DNA of 64,000 nt from an uncultured Clostridia bacterium (GCA_930989535.1 CAKNLK010000008.1:1-64000); one strand, 5' to 3'. Positions 1 to 10,009 are shown, counted from the stretch's first letter. Program-made: numbers and translations. The notes: generated from the sequence alone by a model not told the origin.

Positions 1-4
1 GAAA

Positions 5-39
5 AGGCGTGGCTTTCACGCCACGCCTGCTCTCTTTTT
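5..39 (+). terminator. Intrinsic terminator of an upstream, unseen gene
   Basis: A 9-bp perfect stem (AGGCGTGGC / GCCACGCCT) with a 6-nt loop is followed by CTCTTTTT. It probably ends a gene lying left of the window. Confidence 0.6.
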
Positions 40-81
40 CAAAGGGCGACCTTTACCAAAATTCCCTATCGGTATTGCGGT

Positions 82-116
82 AAAGGGCATGCCCTTTTTT
101 GGTTGCCATGGCAACC
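82..116. promoter_or_regulatory. Two palindromes upstream of the AraC gene
   Basis: AAAGGGCATGCCCTTT at 82-97 and GGTTGCCATGGCAACC at 101-116 are each perfect 16-bp palindromes, separated by three T. They lie 60-95 bp before the AraC-family start. The second could be an operator, the first part of a terminator (it is followed by T6). I could not place a convincing promoter here, so the role is inference. Confidence 0.35.
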
Positions 117-175
117 AAAAATTACTTGACGGCAAAAAATATATAGGGGCAAGAGAGAAAACGGAGAACTGAACA

Positions 176-1096
176 ATGGATGAAAAAATATATGAAATAG
201 GGGTAGCCCAGTTCAATCCCTATGTTCGGTATGTAAACCGCTTGGAGGGAGCTGTTCACGAAAATCATATCGTTCCATGGAGAATTTTGTATGATTTTGA
301 AATCATTTTCGTGACAAAGGGTTCACTGCAAGTATTGAAAGAAGACTCGGAATATACGATCGGGGAAGGTTGCCTGCACATAATGCCGCCTTTTGTAAGG
401 CATACGCGCGTAGTTCCCGAGCATGTGGCAACGACCTATTACGGTGTACACCTTGATTTTATGTTTGACGAAAGCAGCCCCGATTTTTCCGCATGGGAAG
501 TGTATAAAGAGCCTTGTGAGCGGCGGCTCAACACCGTACCCATCCGTAAAGATCTCGCGGCACGAAAAGGGTACAAGCCGGAGATTATGGAATTGGTGGA
601 GAGTTATCCTGTCAAAAATGTTTATCGTTTTATCGAACTTTTCAATCAATTGTATGAAAATTTCCATGACAGGTCGGTCTGCGGGCGCTTTCGCACAAAA
701 GCAATGATGATACTCATTATTGCAGAACTATTGGACGAATTAAAAAGTTCTTCGCATGAAAGCCACGGCGGTGCAGATTATGTTTCGCTTTTTATCGATT
801 ATACGATGCACCACTATGCGGAGGAAATTGATTTGAATAAGGTGGTTCGCGATTACGGGATATCGGCGAGCCGCTTCCGTGCAATTTTCAAGCATCAAAT
901 GAATCGCGCTCCCTTGGAGTACGTAATCGGCTATCGCATCGAACAGGCAAAAAAGCTGTTTCAAACGGGGAAATATAACATATCGGAGGTCAGCTATATG
1001 GTTGGATACGATGATATGCACTATTTTTCGCGCCTTTTCAAGCAAAAAGTCGGTTGCTCGCCGAGCGATTATATCAAAAATAACATTGCTCCTTGA
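176..1096 (+). CDS. AraC-family transcriptional regulator
   Basis: 306 aa. The N-terminal half (about residues 35-110) is a cupin-like sensor domain with the usual hydrophobic strands and the pattern 'GEGCLHIMPPFVRHTR'. The C-terminal ~100 residues carry two helix-turn-helix motifs; the second contains 'ISEVSYMVGYDDMHYFSRLF', close to the AraC/XylS signature. A GGAG ribosome site lies about 9 nt before the ATG. The gene heads a sugar-use locus on the same strand, so it most likely senses the imported sugar and activates the following genes. Family assignment is firm; the ligand, perhaps a rhamnose-containing saccharide, is inferred from the neighbouring GH78-like enzyme. Confidence 0.9.
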   Translation: MDEKIYEIGVAQFNPYVRYVNRLEGAVHENHIVPWRILYDFEIIFVTKGSLQVLKEDSEYTIGEGCLHIMPPFVRHTRVVPEHVATTYYGVHLDFMFDESSPDFSAWEVYKEPCERRLNTVPIRKDLAARKGYKPEIMELVESYPVKNVYRFIELFNQLYENFHDRSVCGRFRTKAMMILIIAELLDELKSSSHESHGGADYVSLFIDYTMHHYAEEIDLNKVVRDYGISASRFRAIFKHQMNRAPLEYVIGYRIEQAKKLFQTGKYNISEVSYMVGYDDMHYFSRLFKQKVGCSPSDYIKNNIAP

Positions 1097-1213
1097 ACTT
1101 GTTTTCACAAAAATTCACTTATTTTGATAAAAAACTCCAAACTCGCGAAAATTTTGTCTAAATACTTTTTGCAATCTCTGTATTACAATAAATTTGTAAA
1201 CGGAGATTTTTTT

Positions 1214-3559
1214 ATGAAAAAGTTTGAGTTAGAGTTTTTCAAAAAAGTAAACTATCCGGTTTCCGTTCGGAAACAAAAAGGTGTTATCGGTGCGGAAACG
1301 CTGTGCGGCAATAACGGAGCGCTGCGTTTGACGGCGGAGAGTTATGTCATTTACGACATGGGCGCTCCCTCGGTCGGGGGGTACCCCGCCTTTGAGGTTG
1401 CCTCTTTTGAGGGGAGACCCGTTGTACACATCTCCTATTCCGATCGGATGATTCCTTATCTGAAGGAGAGTTCGATGGCGAAGGGGGATTTCACCCGCGG
1501 CAGTTGCACCTATCTCGGCGTCGAGCTTCCGGTCATGCCGGCCAACCCTTACCGTTTCGAGGCTTATACGATACAAAGGGTTGGCTTGTTTCTTTACCCC
1601 TTGATACAAGGGCAGGAAAGATTCGTTTACATTACGGTGAGCGGCGGAAATGTTGTTTTAAAGAATTTTTATATCATAGACGATTCTGCGCCCGAAACGC
1701 CGATTGGGAGTTTTTCCAGTGATAATCCCGCGCTGGATCGGGTATGGCTTGCGAGCGCAAGAACATCTCGCTTAGCTACGGTGCGGGCGAACCAATGGGA
1801 GAGCGTCTGCGGCAGACTTTGTTTGCGCAAGCTGACGAAGTGGCATAATGGTGCAATCTACCGTGACGCCTCTTTGCGGGAAATTCGCCTGCAATGCAAA
1901 TTCGAGTTGTCGCGTAATCCGGAACACGAAACAGGCATCGGTCTTCTGTTCTTTGCCCGCTCGGCGGAAGAGGGATACCTTCTGCGCCTGACGGAGAATG
2001 GTGAGCTTCGCTTGGAGGAGCTGAACGGAGACCATTCTGAACTGTTGACAACGTCGTACGCAGAGCCGATTGCAGACAATATGCCACAAGATTTCGAATT
2101 GATTGCGGATTGCGCAGGCGCACGGGTATTTTTGAACGGGCAAGAGGTTCTCTGTTATGATAAGGCGCTCCGCACAGGCGGAAGCTTCGGCTTCTGGATG
2201 GAGCCGGAGTGGCGCGCTTTGGTGGACGATTTGTCCGTCGCAAGCGGCAAAAAAGCAGTATTTGCTTGGCAGGGTGATTTGACCGGGTTTGATATCCGGA
2301 AGTCGGGGTATTTCATCTCAGACGGGGCCAAGCGTGACAGGCTGCCTTGGACGGGAGATTTGGATTGGGCGTTTGAAAACGGTTGGTATTCCTTCGGCGA
2401 AAAAATGGACGCCTTAAATACGCTGAGGATTTTGGCTCGCCATCAAACCCCGGAAGGTTTTGTATTTGCGACGTGCTATCCCGAAAATCTTATTGCGCCC
2501 GAAACCGGGGATTACGGGGATTATCAGTCGGATATGTTCGCCTGCTGGTTTGTGATTGACGTGTTGACGTATTACAAATTGAGCGGCGACGAGCAGGTAA
2601 AGGAATTATATCCCACAATGACTCGTTGCATGGATTATCTGTGGAAATATGTCGATTCGGAAGATGGCCTTTTTGATCAGAGGTATGAAACGAGCAAGGG
2701 GCTTTGGGATCACTATCTCGGCGATACGGGCAAGAATACCTATACGAATCTCATGAATTTGGACGCCTTCGAAAAATTGGCGGATTATTCCGAACTGCTC
2801 GGCGATGCGGTATCTGCCGAAAAATACAGGGAACATGCGTCCGCAATGCGAAAGGGTGTCTTCGCTTATTTGTACGACGAAGAGCGGGGCGGCTTTGTAA
2901 AGCGCAAGGATTGGCGCGAGCTGTGCGATATGGCAAATCCGTACGCGATGGGAAAACATATGGTCAGCCAAGCCCAGGCAGCGAAGATTGCGGCGCAGGT
3001 CAGGCGAGCAACGAAGGCGTACGGCAAAGTGACTGTGTTGATGATAAAGGGATTGTATGATTACGGATTTTCCGATTTAGCGGAGGAGCTCTTAACGGGG
3101 AAGTTGCCGCTCTATCAAAACGGAGTTCTCTTCAGCGTCGTCGATTGGTTTTCGATTGTAGACAATAAGGACATGCCGGAAACCGTTTACGAATGTATGC
3201 ATAATCCGCCATGCAATTTCGGCGATAATTTAAATTGGGGCGATTTGTCTCATCCCGACAGCGGACTTTGTGGCGTGATATCGTCGCGCATAGCGGGCGT
3301 AATGCCGTTAAGCACCGGGTTTGCTGAGGTGCTTATTCGCCCGAATATCGGAAAGTGCAAAGAAGTACATTGCCGCGTTCCCGTCTCCGGCGGCGCGGAA
3401 ATTGCAGTGGATATTTGGACGGACGAAAATGGAAGCCGCGTTAACGTGACTGCCCCAGAATCGATTCGAGTCGAAACAGATTTTTCAAATCTCGTGCAAC
3501 CGGTAACAGCCGACCTGCGTTGCTCGGGTTCGAAAATTAAAATAAAGGAGGTTATTTAA
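1214..3559 (+). CDS. GH78-like alpha-L-rhamnosidase
   Basis: 781 aa from the ATG at 1214, which follows GGAG at 1202-1205; an in-frame upstream start at 1124 has no ribosome site. There is no signal peptide, so the enzyme should be cytoplasmic. A beta-sandwich insert resembling a concanavalin-type lectin fold occupies about residues 180-350. The catalytic (alpha/alpha)6-barrel follows, opening with 'SDGAKRDRLPWTGDL', which matches the conserved GH78 stretch with its acidic residues. The C-terminus is a beta-sandwich ('GFAEVLIRPNIG'). It would hydrolyse terminal alpha-L-rhamnose from imported oligosaccharides or glycosides. Its stop codon directly abuts the start of the binding-protein gene, so they are co-transcribed. 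Linkage specificity cannot be read from sequence. Confidence 0.8.
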   Translation: MKKFELEFFKKVNYPVSVRKQKGVIGAETLCGNNGALRLTAESYVIYDMGAPSVGGYPAFEVASFEGRPVVHISYSDRMIPYLKESSMAKGDFTRGSCTYLGVELPVMPANPYRFEAYTIQRVGLFLYPLIQGQERFVYITVSGGNVVLKNFYIIDDSAPETPIGSFSSDNPALDRVWLASARTSRLATVRANQWESVCGRLCLRKLTKWHNGAIYRDASLREIRLQCKFELSRNPEHETGIGLLFFARSAEEGYLLRLTENGELRLEELNGDHSELLTTSYAEPIADNMPQDFELIADCAGARVFLNGQEVLCYDKALRTGGSFGFWMEPEWRALVDDLSVASGKKAVFAWQGDLTGFDIRKSGYFISDGAKRDRLPWTGDLDWAFENGWYSFGEKMDALNTLRILARHQTPEGFVFATCYPENLIAPETGDYGDYQSDMFACWFVIDVLTYYKLSGDEQVKELYPTMTRCMDYLWKYVDSEDGLFDQRYETSKGLWDHYLGDTGKNTYTNLMNLDAFEKLADYSELLGDAVSAEKYREHASAMRKGVFAYLYDEERGGFVKRKDWRELCDMANPYAMGKHMVSQAQAAKIAAQVRRATKAYGKVTVLMIKGLYDYGFSDLAEELLTGKLPLYQNGVLFSVVDWFSIVDNKDMPETVYECMHNPPCNFGDNLNWGDLSHPDSGLCGVISSRIAGVMPLSTGFAEVLIRPNIGKCKEVHCRVPVSGGAEIAVDIWTDENGSRVNVTAPESIRVETDFSNLVQPVTADLRCSGSKIKIKEVI

Positions 3560-5191
3560 ATGAAAAAACTCTTGACTTTGTTTATATCCGCGGTATTGCT
3601 GATTGGTTCGGTCGGCGTATTTGCGGGTTGCGGCGGTGGCGGCAATACTCCCGGCGGAGATGACCCCGGCAACGGTAGCGGAGGGAACAGCATCAACTAT
3701 AACGGGACAATCAATATTAACCTTCCCGTCAAAGACTATCCGTTTGAGGATATCGCGTTGCAGGCGGTTGCGGATGCCTATATGGAGTTGCACCCCGAAA
3801 CAACGATCAATTTGGAAGGGCAGACATCGTCTACCTATAAGGATTGGTTGGATTCGCAGTTCGCGGGCGGTGCTTCTGTAACGGATGCGGATATCGTGCA
3901 GACACTGTTAATCAGCAACACCTATCTCACTTCGCGCATGGTGGACTATAGTTCTTACCTGGTGCAGCCGAATCCCTATAACGATAATCAGGCGTGGAGG
4001 GACGTGCTGGAAGCAGATGCCTATCCGCTTTCTACCGATCGCTCGGGCATCTATACGATGAACTTTACAACCAATATGAGCTTCTTCTTCTACAACAAAA
4101 CTTTGTGGAGAGAAGCGGGGTTAGTCGACGAGAACGGGAATGACAGAATTCCGCAAACTTGGGACGAATTGTTGCAGTTCTGTGCACAAATCCAACAGCG
4201 TATGCCGGAGATTGTTCCCTTCACAGCCGGCGGGGCTACGTATACCACGGGCACGATGAGTTGGCTTTTGAATATCTACGGCGATCAATATTTCAGGAGC
4301 ATCGTGGAAGATATACATGCTATTGCCGGCGATTACTGCTACGATCCCGATATCGATGCGGATTGGCAGCTGGATATTACGGATAAAGACAATGATTCGC
4401 CTTCCAATTATACGGCAAACATGCTGCGCTTCTACGGCGCCGTAATGGATGGTGATATTACGCCGAACGACGCAAAATATAAGGCGATGATTTCCAATTT
4501 GAAGGATCTTACGTCCTATTGCCAGGAGAACTTTATTTCCAACAACTATTATCAGGCGGAGGAGCTTTTCTGGACTGGTTCGGCTGCGATGGTCTACAAT
4601 ACGACCGACTTCTTTAATACCTATAAACAGATTTTTGAACAGCGCCCTGAAGCGACAAAGTTTGAAATCGGCTTTTTCCCCGCGCCTCCGATGACGGGTA
4701 CGGGCGAATCTGCGCCGGATGCTACAACGGTGCGTTCCGTCGGCGGCGCTGTCGGTTGGTACGGCGTAGTGCAGAAGGATAAAGAGCACAACGACCTCGT
4801 CATGGATTTCATGATGTTTTGGGGCAGCCAGCAGGGGCAGGATATTTATAACCAGAGCCTGAAAGAACAGGGTGCGTATGTCAGCGGCAACTCCCTTGTT
4901 AAAGGCGTTGAAATGCCGGAGGAGATTTATCCCGCAAAAGACTATGAATTTCCCGGCCTTTGCCACAATAATCCGGTCGGGCAGTTCTTCGGCAACCTCT
5001 GCAGCATGAACGGAACTGTGTATCAGACGTTTGAGCTTCTTTGCAGAAATTATTTCAGCGGTGCCTCCACTATTGACAACTTTGCTTCGCAGTTCACCAC
5101 TGCGCTTCAGCAGGGTATTCCCAACTATATGACGCAGCTCGGCTGGAGGTCGGACGCGTATCTTACGCCGGAAAGAGATCCCAGCCTGTAA
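3560..5191 (+). CDS. Sugar ABC transporter substrate-binding lipoprotein (family 1)
   Basis: 543 aa. A lipoprotein signal peptide ends in lipobox FAGC (Cys24) and is followed by a Gly/Asn/Asp-rich linker. The rest has the layout of family 1 extracellular solute-binding proteins: early 'VADAYMELHPETTINLEG', a central 'NKTLWREAGL..PQTWDELLQFC', and 'GWYGVVQKDKEHNDLVMDFM' near the C-terminus. Length is at the upper end for the family. AAGGAGG precedes the ATG. It should capture the sugar outside the cell and hand it to the two permeases encoded downstream. Ligand is unknown. Confidence 0.9.
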   Translation: MKKLLTLFISAVLLIGSVGVFAGCGGGGNTPGGDDPGNGSGGNSINYNGTININLPVKDYPFEDIALQAVADAYMELHPETTINLEGQTSSTYKDWLDSQFAGGASVTDADIVQTLLISNTYLTSRMVDYSSYLVQPNPYNDNQAWRDVLEADAYPLSTDRSGIYTMNFTTNMSFFFYNKTLWREAGLVDENGNDRIPQTWDELLQFCAQIQQRMPEIVPFTAGGATYTTGTMSWLLNIYGDQYFRSIVEDIHAIAGDYCYDPDIDADWQLDITDKDNDSPSNYTANMLRFYGAVMDGDITPNDAKYKAMISNLKDLTSYCQENFISNNYYQAEELFWTGSAAMVYNTTDFFNTYKQIFEQRPEATKFEIGFFPAPPMTGTGESAPDATTVRSVGGAVGWYGVVQKDKEHNDLVMDFMMFWGSQQGQDIYNQSLKEQGAYVSGNSLVKGVEMPEEIYPAKDYEFPGLCHNNPVGQFFGNLCSMNGTVYQTFELLCRNYFSGASTIDNFASQFTTALQQGIPNYMTQLGWRSDAYLTPERDPSL

Positions 5192-5228
5192 TAAGGCAGA
5201 TCAATATATAATTTTTTGAGGAGGAATT

Positions 5229-7982
5229 ATGAAAAGCAGAGTAAAAAGTGTATTTCTGTCGTTGCTGGCTTTACTCTTCGCGGTTTCGATTTGCTTCTCC
5301 CTCGCGCCGGTTTTTGCCGGTGCGGCGGAGGGGGATACCGACGAATTTGTATTGGTCACCGACGTGGCGGCAGATGAAGACGGAACGCCTACGGGCACGA
5401 ATTCGGTCGCGCTGACAGACGGTACGGATGGCGGCGTAACGGTCGGAGGCAAACAGAGCAACAGCCGTTCGATTGTCGTGTATGACCACGGCTATTCCCT
5501 CGGCAGCGAGATCAGCTTTACTACGCAAATCGACCAGGATTTTACGGGGTTGACTGGCGACTCGTTGAAAAATAGCGTATATTTTTCCATCGTATTTACC
5601 CAGGCAGAGAAAACGGACGGAGCTTTTGACGCTAACGATTTCTACTTCTTGCGTGCTTCTGGAAACGGTGTCAGTTTGCAACTGTTTACAGGAGAAGATT
5701 TGGCTCCGGATTCCGGCGGCAGTTATCGCAGTATGATTCGTCTTGCCACGTTTGACGGAAAAGGGGATATCATCAACAGCGACTCGATGTATCACGGTAC
5801 AGGCGTAAACGATAGCGATCCCGGCGTAAATGCTTTTACTGATTTGGGTTGGGCCTTTTCGGATAATAGACCTTTTACAATCACGATGGGAACGGAAAAA
5901 GTCGGTGGTGTAGATAATTTTTATGTGTCGATCACGGTCGACCGTTCTGTTGAAGTACCTGGGCGCGTTAATACGTACAAGACGTCGTTCCCTCTCTCGA
6001 GATTGGCAATAGATGACGAAAATACGAATCCGTATTATATCGGTTTTGAATTTTCAAACAGAAACGCAACAGAGCGCAATGTTTCAGCTTCGATTTCTGC
6101 AATTACGGCAGAGGAGGCGGGGTTGGTTGCGACGCCTGAATCGGTATTTTTAAAACCGGAAGGCACACAGCAGCTCAGCGTAAAAACCAATGAAGGGGAA
6201 GACCCCGAGGGGCTGACCTATACTTCCGCCAATACGGGTGTGGCTACTGTTTCCGCGACGGGCCTTGTGACCGCAGTCAGCGCCGGAACGACGACAATCG
6301 ATATTACGGACAATTTAGGAAGGAAAGGCGTCGCCTATGTGACGATTGCGGATGAAATTTTGTTGGGAGCATCGCAGCTCACTGTAACGGAGGGCGGATA
6401 TACGACATTGACGGCATCCACCAATCCGGTCGGCTTGAGCGTCGTTTGGGAATCCTCCGATGAAGATGTTGTAACAATCGACGATAACGGTTTATTGCAC
6501 GGCGTGTCTGCGGGCACTGCTACGGTTACGGGGCGCATCCTCAACTTTGAAGAGGGCGCTTTGGAGCTGAAAGCGGAATGTGCCGTTACGGTAGAGGCTT
6601 ATCAGCAGCCTGCCGACGTGCATGAAGACGGTCAGCACTACGTATATTCGGACGGCGTGATTGTCGAGAACGGTTTTACCTCCGTAAACAACGAATATAC
6701 GATCAATAGTAGTCTGCAGAACGGCGCAACTTATGCGATTATCGGTGAAGGGATCACTTTCGAAAGGGCAATCTCGTTCGATTTCATATACAAGGCAGAT
6801 GTAAACAATACAACCTATGCGAACCGTACTAACCGATACTTTGGGTTCAGTATCGCGCAGGGAGATGCTGACGATATGACGGCGGACGATTTGCTTATGG
6901 GCAGTGCGTCCGGTTTGCAGATAAATTTGGACGGTAATGCGGAATGGTGGAACGGCGGCGTCAAAATGCTGCAGTCGTATGTGACAGGCGTTGGCGGGAC
7001 GAGAACGGAGGCTGTAACCCCCGAAAATACTCCGACGAGTCCTTTGGAAGGCACGGATAGATTCGGCAATGCGTTTGCCCGCGCCTTTGCAGACGGAACT
7101 CGCATCCAGGTCAGAATGTGGAGAGAGGGCGAATTATTTAAAGTTTCCTTTACTCCCGTATTTATCGAAGGTGAAGTTCCTGACGGCAGTGAAGATATGA
7201 CCTATCCTTCCGGCGGCGCTGCGGATTATGTCGGGCCGTACACCTTGCAGTTTAACTGGAGCGATATTGCTACGGGCACCGGTAACTGGGTTCTTGCGGT
7301 CGGGGTAGGCAATACTATCGCGGCGGCTCCCGCAACGGCGAATCTCCAAATCGAGAACGTCAACATCGGTATTTTGAACGGCGTAACGGTTAGCAGACCT
7401 TCTCAGCAGATCAAAGTCGGGGCTACATTCCAGCTCACGGGCACGTTGAACCCGATCAGCTATGTTCCCGAATCCGCTGTCTGGAGCAGCTCCAATGAAA
7501 GCGTTGCGACTGTAGACCAGTCGGGCTTGGTTACCGCTGTCAAGAGCGGTACCGCGACCATCACCTATACGGTCGACGGAATGAGCGCTTCCTGCGAGGT
7601 CACCGTCCTTGGCGGCTTGACCGTTACGGAGAAAGAAGTAAGCCTGAAAGTCGGCGAAACCCACCAGCTCAATGCGACGGTAGACCCGTCCACTGTAAAG
7701 CCCACCTTTGCCAGCGGCGACGACCGCATTGCAACGGTCGACGAAAACGGTAAAATTACGGCGGTCGGCGAAGGCACGGTCACCATTTATGTCCGCGTCG
7801 GCAGCGTGTTCAGCAGTGAAGTTACGGTCACGGTTACGGCCGACGGAACCGGCGGCGGTACAGAAGAACCTCCCGCAGAGGGTGGTTGCAGCGGTTCGGT
7901 CGGCTTTGCCGCGGGCGCTGTATCGGCTGTGTTGGTCATTGCATGCGTAGCGTTTGTCATTGTCAAACGGAAAAAAGCTTAA
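5229..7982 (+). CDS. Surface protein with Big2 (Ig-like) domains and lectin-like modules
   Basis: 917 aa. A signal peptide (residues 1-31) leads into a lectin-like beta-sandwich (about 55-290), two bacterial Ig-like (Big2) domains (about 297-455), a second lectin-like module (about 470-715) and two more Big2 domains (about 716-875). Big2 identity shows in repeats such as 'SGLVTAVKSGTATITYTV'. The C-terminus has a short Gly/Pro/Glu linker, 'GGCSGS', one membrane helix and a KRKKA tail; there is no LPXTG. It is therefore likely held by the helix rather than by sortase. Placed between the binding protein and the permeases, it may dock the glycan substrate on the cell surface; that role is inference. 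Confidence 0.75.
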   Translation: MKSRVKSVFLSLLALLFAVSICFSLAPVFAGAAEGDTDEFVLVTDVAADEDGTPTGTNSVALTDGTDGGVTVGGKQSNSRSIVVYDHGYSLGSEISFTTQIDQDFTGLTGDSLKNSVYFSIVFTQAEKTDGAFDANDFYFLRASGNGVSLQLFTGEDLAPDSGGSYRSMIRLATFDGKGDIINSDSMYHGTGVNDSDPGVNAFTDLGWAFSDNRPFTITMGTEKVGGVDNFYVSITVDRSVEVPGRVNTYKTSFPLSRLAIDDENTNPYYIGFEFSNRNATERNVSASISAITAEEAGLVATPESVFLKPEGTQQLSVKTNEGEDPEGLTYTSANTGVATVSATGLVTAVSAGTTTIDITDNLGRKGVAYVTIADEILLGASQLTVTEGGYTTLTASTNPVGLSVVWESSDEDVVTIDDNGLLHGVSAGTATVTGRILNFEEGALELKAECAVTVEAYQQPADVHEDGQHYVYSDGVIVENGFTSVNNEYTINSSLQNGATYAIIGEGITFERAISFDFIYKADVNNTTYANRTNRYFGFSIAQGDADDMTADDLLMGSASGLQINLDGNAEWWNGGVKMLQSYVTGVGGTRTEAVTPENTPTSPLEGTDRFGNAFARAFADGTRIQVRMWREGELFKVSFTPVFIEGEVPDGSEDMTYPSGGAADYVGPYTLQFNWSDIATGTGNWVLAVGVGNTIAAAPATANLQIENVNIGILNGVTVSRPSQQIKVGATFQLTGTLNPISYVPESAVWSSSNESVATVDQSGLVTAVKSGTATITYTVDGMSASCEVTVLGGLTVTEKEVSLKVGETHQLNATVDPSTVKPTFASGDDRIATVDENGKITAVGEGTVTIYVRVGSVFSSEVTVTVTADGTGGGTEEPPAEGGCSGSVGFAAGAVSAVLVIACVAFVIVKRKKA

Positions 7983-8002
7983 CGTAAAGTAAAAGAAGGA
8001 AC

Positions 8003-8028
8003 CGCTTTCCGCCTTCGGGCGGAAAGCG
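8003..8028 (+). other. Intercistronic UUCG hairpin
   Basis: A perfect 11-bp stem (CGCTTTCCGCC / GGCGGAAAGCG) is capped by a TTCG tetraloop between the surface-protein and permease genes. No T-run follows, so it is more likely an mRNA-stability or partial read-through element than a full terminator. Confidence 0.5.
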
Positions 8029-8053
8029 AGCTTTCCTTGTTGCAGGAGATTAT

Positions 8054-10009
8054 ATGCATAAAGTGAAGAAAAGTGTAATCTTTTTTGGTGCGGCAATATT
8101 GGCCTTTGTGGTGTTTTTGGGCTTTACGGTTAGCGGTTTTATTTTGTCTTCGCGCACGAGTACCTTTTCTCTGCCTGACCAAAATTTGCAGATCATTTCT
8201 GTACAGAGCGAAAACGGCGTTTCGTTCGTTACAACCAATGATAATCGGCTTATTTGCTATGAAGGAGCCGATACGGCTTGGGAAACTGAGATTGCAGACC
8301 GCACGTCTGACGTGGTTATAACTTCCGATTCCATCGCAATATCCTATGTTTCGGAGCGAAAGGTCGATATCTTTGAAAAGAGTTCGGGAGAGCTCCTCAA
8401 TACCATCGAAGTTCCTTATTCCATTGTTTCGATGGATGCCGATGACGACCAATTATATATCGCTGCCAGAAGGGGAGGCTTGAACGGAAGTGTTATCTAC
8501 TATTATTCCGGCTATAGGGAGCAGATAGAAGCGCTCTCCGTCTCGGTCTCAGATATAATCACGGATGTAAAAATACATCCGCAGACAGGCACGCTATACG
8601 GGGTATTTACGAATTATAATATTCATGCGATCGCGCCTGCAGAAGGAGGATTGAGCGATTCACGGTTTTCAGCCGTTCGCTACGAGCCTTTGGCGCTCGG
8701 TTTTTCCGGCAATGAACTTGTCGTGGCGGATGTTACCGGGTATATTACTGTATTTTCAGGGAACGAAATTTTGCGCATGATCAATACCGGAATGTCTCTG
8801 TGTGCTTTTACGACGAACAATTCGCTGTCCACTGTGGTGGCTGCCAATGTGAGCGGCAGCGCCGCAATTGTCGACGTGCAGACGGGCAATATTACAAAGG
8901 TTTCCGCGCCGACGGAAGTGCAGCATATATCGCTTTCGGACAGCGGTACGATTGCGCTGTCCGAATATCGCGGGTTCAATACGCAATATTACGATACGGG
9001 AAGCATCGGCGCTGTACGCTTTTTTTCATGGGCAAAATATGTCGGGTTGGCACTCGCGGCCGTGTGCCTTGTGTTGGTCGTTGCCGGGTGGTTTGCTATT
9101 GACGATTCGCGGAATGTCATTTTGCGCAGAAGGCTGCACCGGATAGGCAGGGGATTCCGCAGGAGTTGGAAGAGTTATACCTTCGTATTGCCTACCTTTG
9201 TGCTGCTGGGTATATTTATGTATTTTCCCGCCGTTTGGGGACTGGTATTGTCGTTTTTCGACTATGTTCCCGGTGTGTATACTCGACCGGTTGGTCTGCA
9301 AAATTTTATCGCGATATTTCAAGATCCGTTTTTCATCGGCGGCATTGGGAATATGCTCATCTTTTTGGTAACCGACCTGATAAAAGCAATCATTCCTGCG
9401 GTATTGATAGCTGAAATGATTTTCGCTTTAAATTCCAAAAAGGCGCAGTATTGGGTGCGCGTGCTCATCTATGTTCCGGGAATTTTACCGGGCGTCGCCG
9501 TCCTGCTGATTTGGACGAAAGGTATTTACGGCGACATGGGGCTGATGAACTCCATTATGCTCGGTTTCGGAGGAAATAAAGTCGATTGGCTCGGCAACGA
9601 CAGTACCGCATTGGCTTCTCTGATTATGATTGGTTTGCCATGGGTTGGACAATATATTCTGTTCTACGGAGCGCTGATGTCTGTACCGGATTCGTATCGC
9701 GAATCGGCAAAGTTGGATGGCTGTTCTTGGCTGAAGAGCATCATCTATATCGATTTCCCGATGATTATGCCGCAGATTAAGTATGTATTTATCATCAGTT
9801 TCATCAATTCGATACAGGACTTCGGGCGAGTCTATATGACGACGGGGCAGATTAGTGCTACAAATATTCCCGCCTTGCAGATGTATATGACGCTGAACTC
9901 TGGTACGGGATACGGCAGGGCTGCCGCGATGGGTATGGTGCTGTTTATATTCATCTTCGGCGCGACGCTTTTCAATATGAAAGCGCAGAAAACGGAAAGT
10001 AATTTTTAA
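8054..10009 (+). CDS. Sugar ABC permease (MalF type) with N-terminal propeller-like domain
   Basis: 651 aa, about twice the usual permease length. A first membrane helix (about 11-33) is followed by roughly 280 extracytoplasmic residues with beta-propeller character: repeated short strands with patterns such as 'SPGELLNTI'-like 'SSGELLNTIEVPYSIVSMD' and 'GYITVFSGNEILRMI'. A second helix lies near residue 325. From about residue 365 the typical binding-protein-dependent permease begins ('SYTFVLPTFVLLGIFMYFP'); its EAA loop is 'YRESAKLDGCSWLKSIIY', the contact site for the ATPase. AGGAGAT precedes the ATG. With the next gene it would form the membrane channel. The extra domain might sense ligand or dock the binding protein (inference). 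Confidence 0.85.
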   Translation: MHKVKKSVIFFGAAILAFVVFLGFTVSGFILSSRTSTFSLPDQNLQIISVQSENGVSFVTTNDNRLICYEGADTAWETEIADRTSDVVITSDSIAISYVSERKVDIFEKSSGELLNTIEVPYSIVSMDADDDQLYIAARRGGLNGSVIYYYSGYREQIEALSVSVSDIITDVKIHPQTGTLYGVFTNYNIHAIAPAEGGLSDSRFSAVRYEPLALGFSGNELVVADVTGYITVFSGNEILRMINTGMSLCAFTTNNSLSTVVAANVSGSAAIVDVQTGNITKVSAPTEVQHISLSDSGTIALSEYRGFNTQYYDTGSIGAVRFFSWAKYVGLALAAVCLVLVVAGWFAIDDSRNVILRRRLHRIGRGFRRSWKSYTFVLPTFVLLGIFMYFPAVWGLVLSFFDYVPGVYTRPVGLQNFIAIFQDPFFIGGIGNMLIFLVTDLIKAIIPAVLIAEMIFALNSKKAQYWVRVLIYVPGILPGVAVLLIWTKGIYGDMGLMNSIMLGFGGNKVDWLGNDSTALASLIMIGLPWVGQYILFYGALMSVPDSYRESAKLDGCSWLKSIIYIDFPMIMPQIKYVFIISFINSIQDFGRVYMTTGQISATNIPALQMYMTLNSGTGYGRAAAMGMVLFIFIFGATLFNMKAQKTESNF

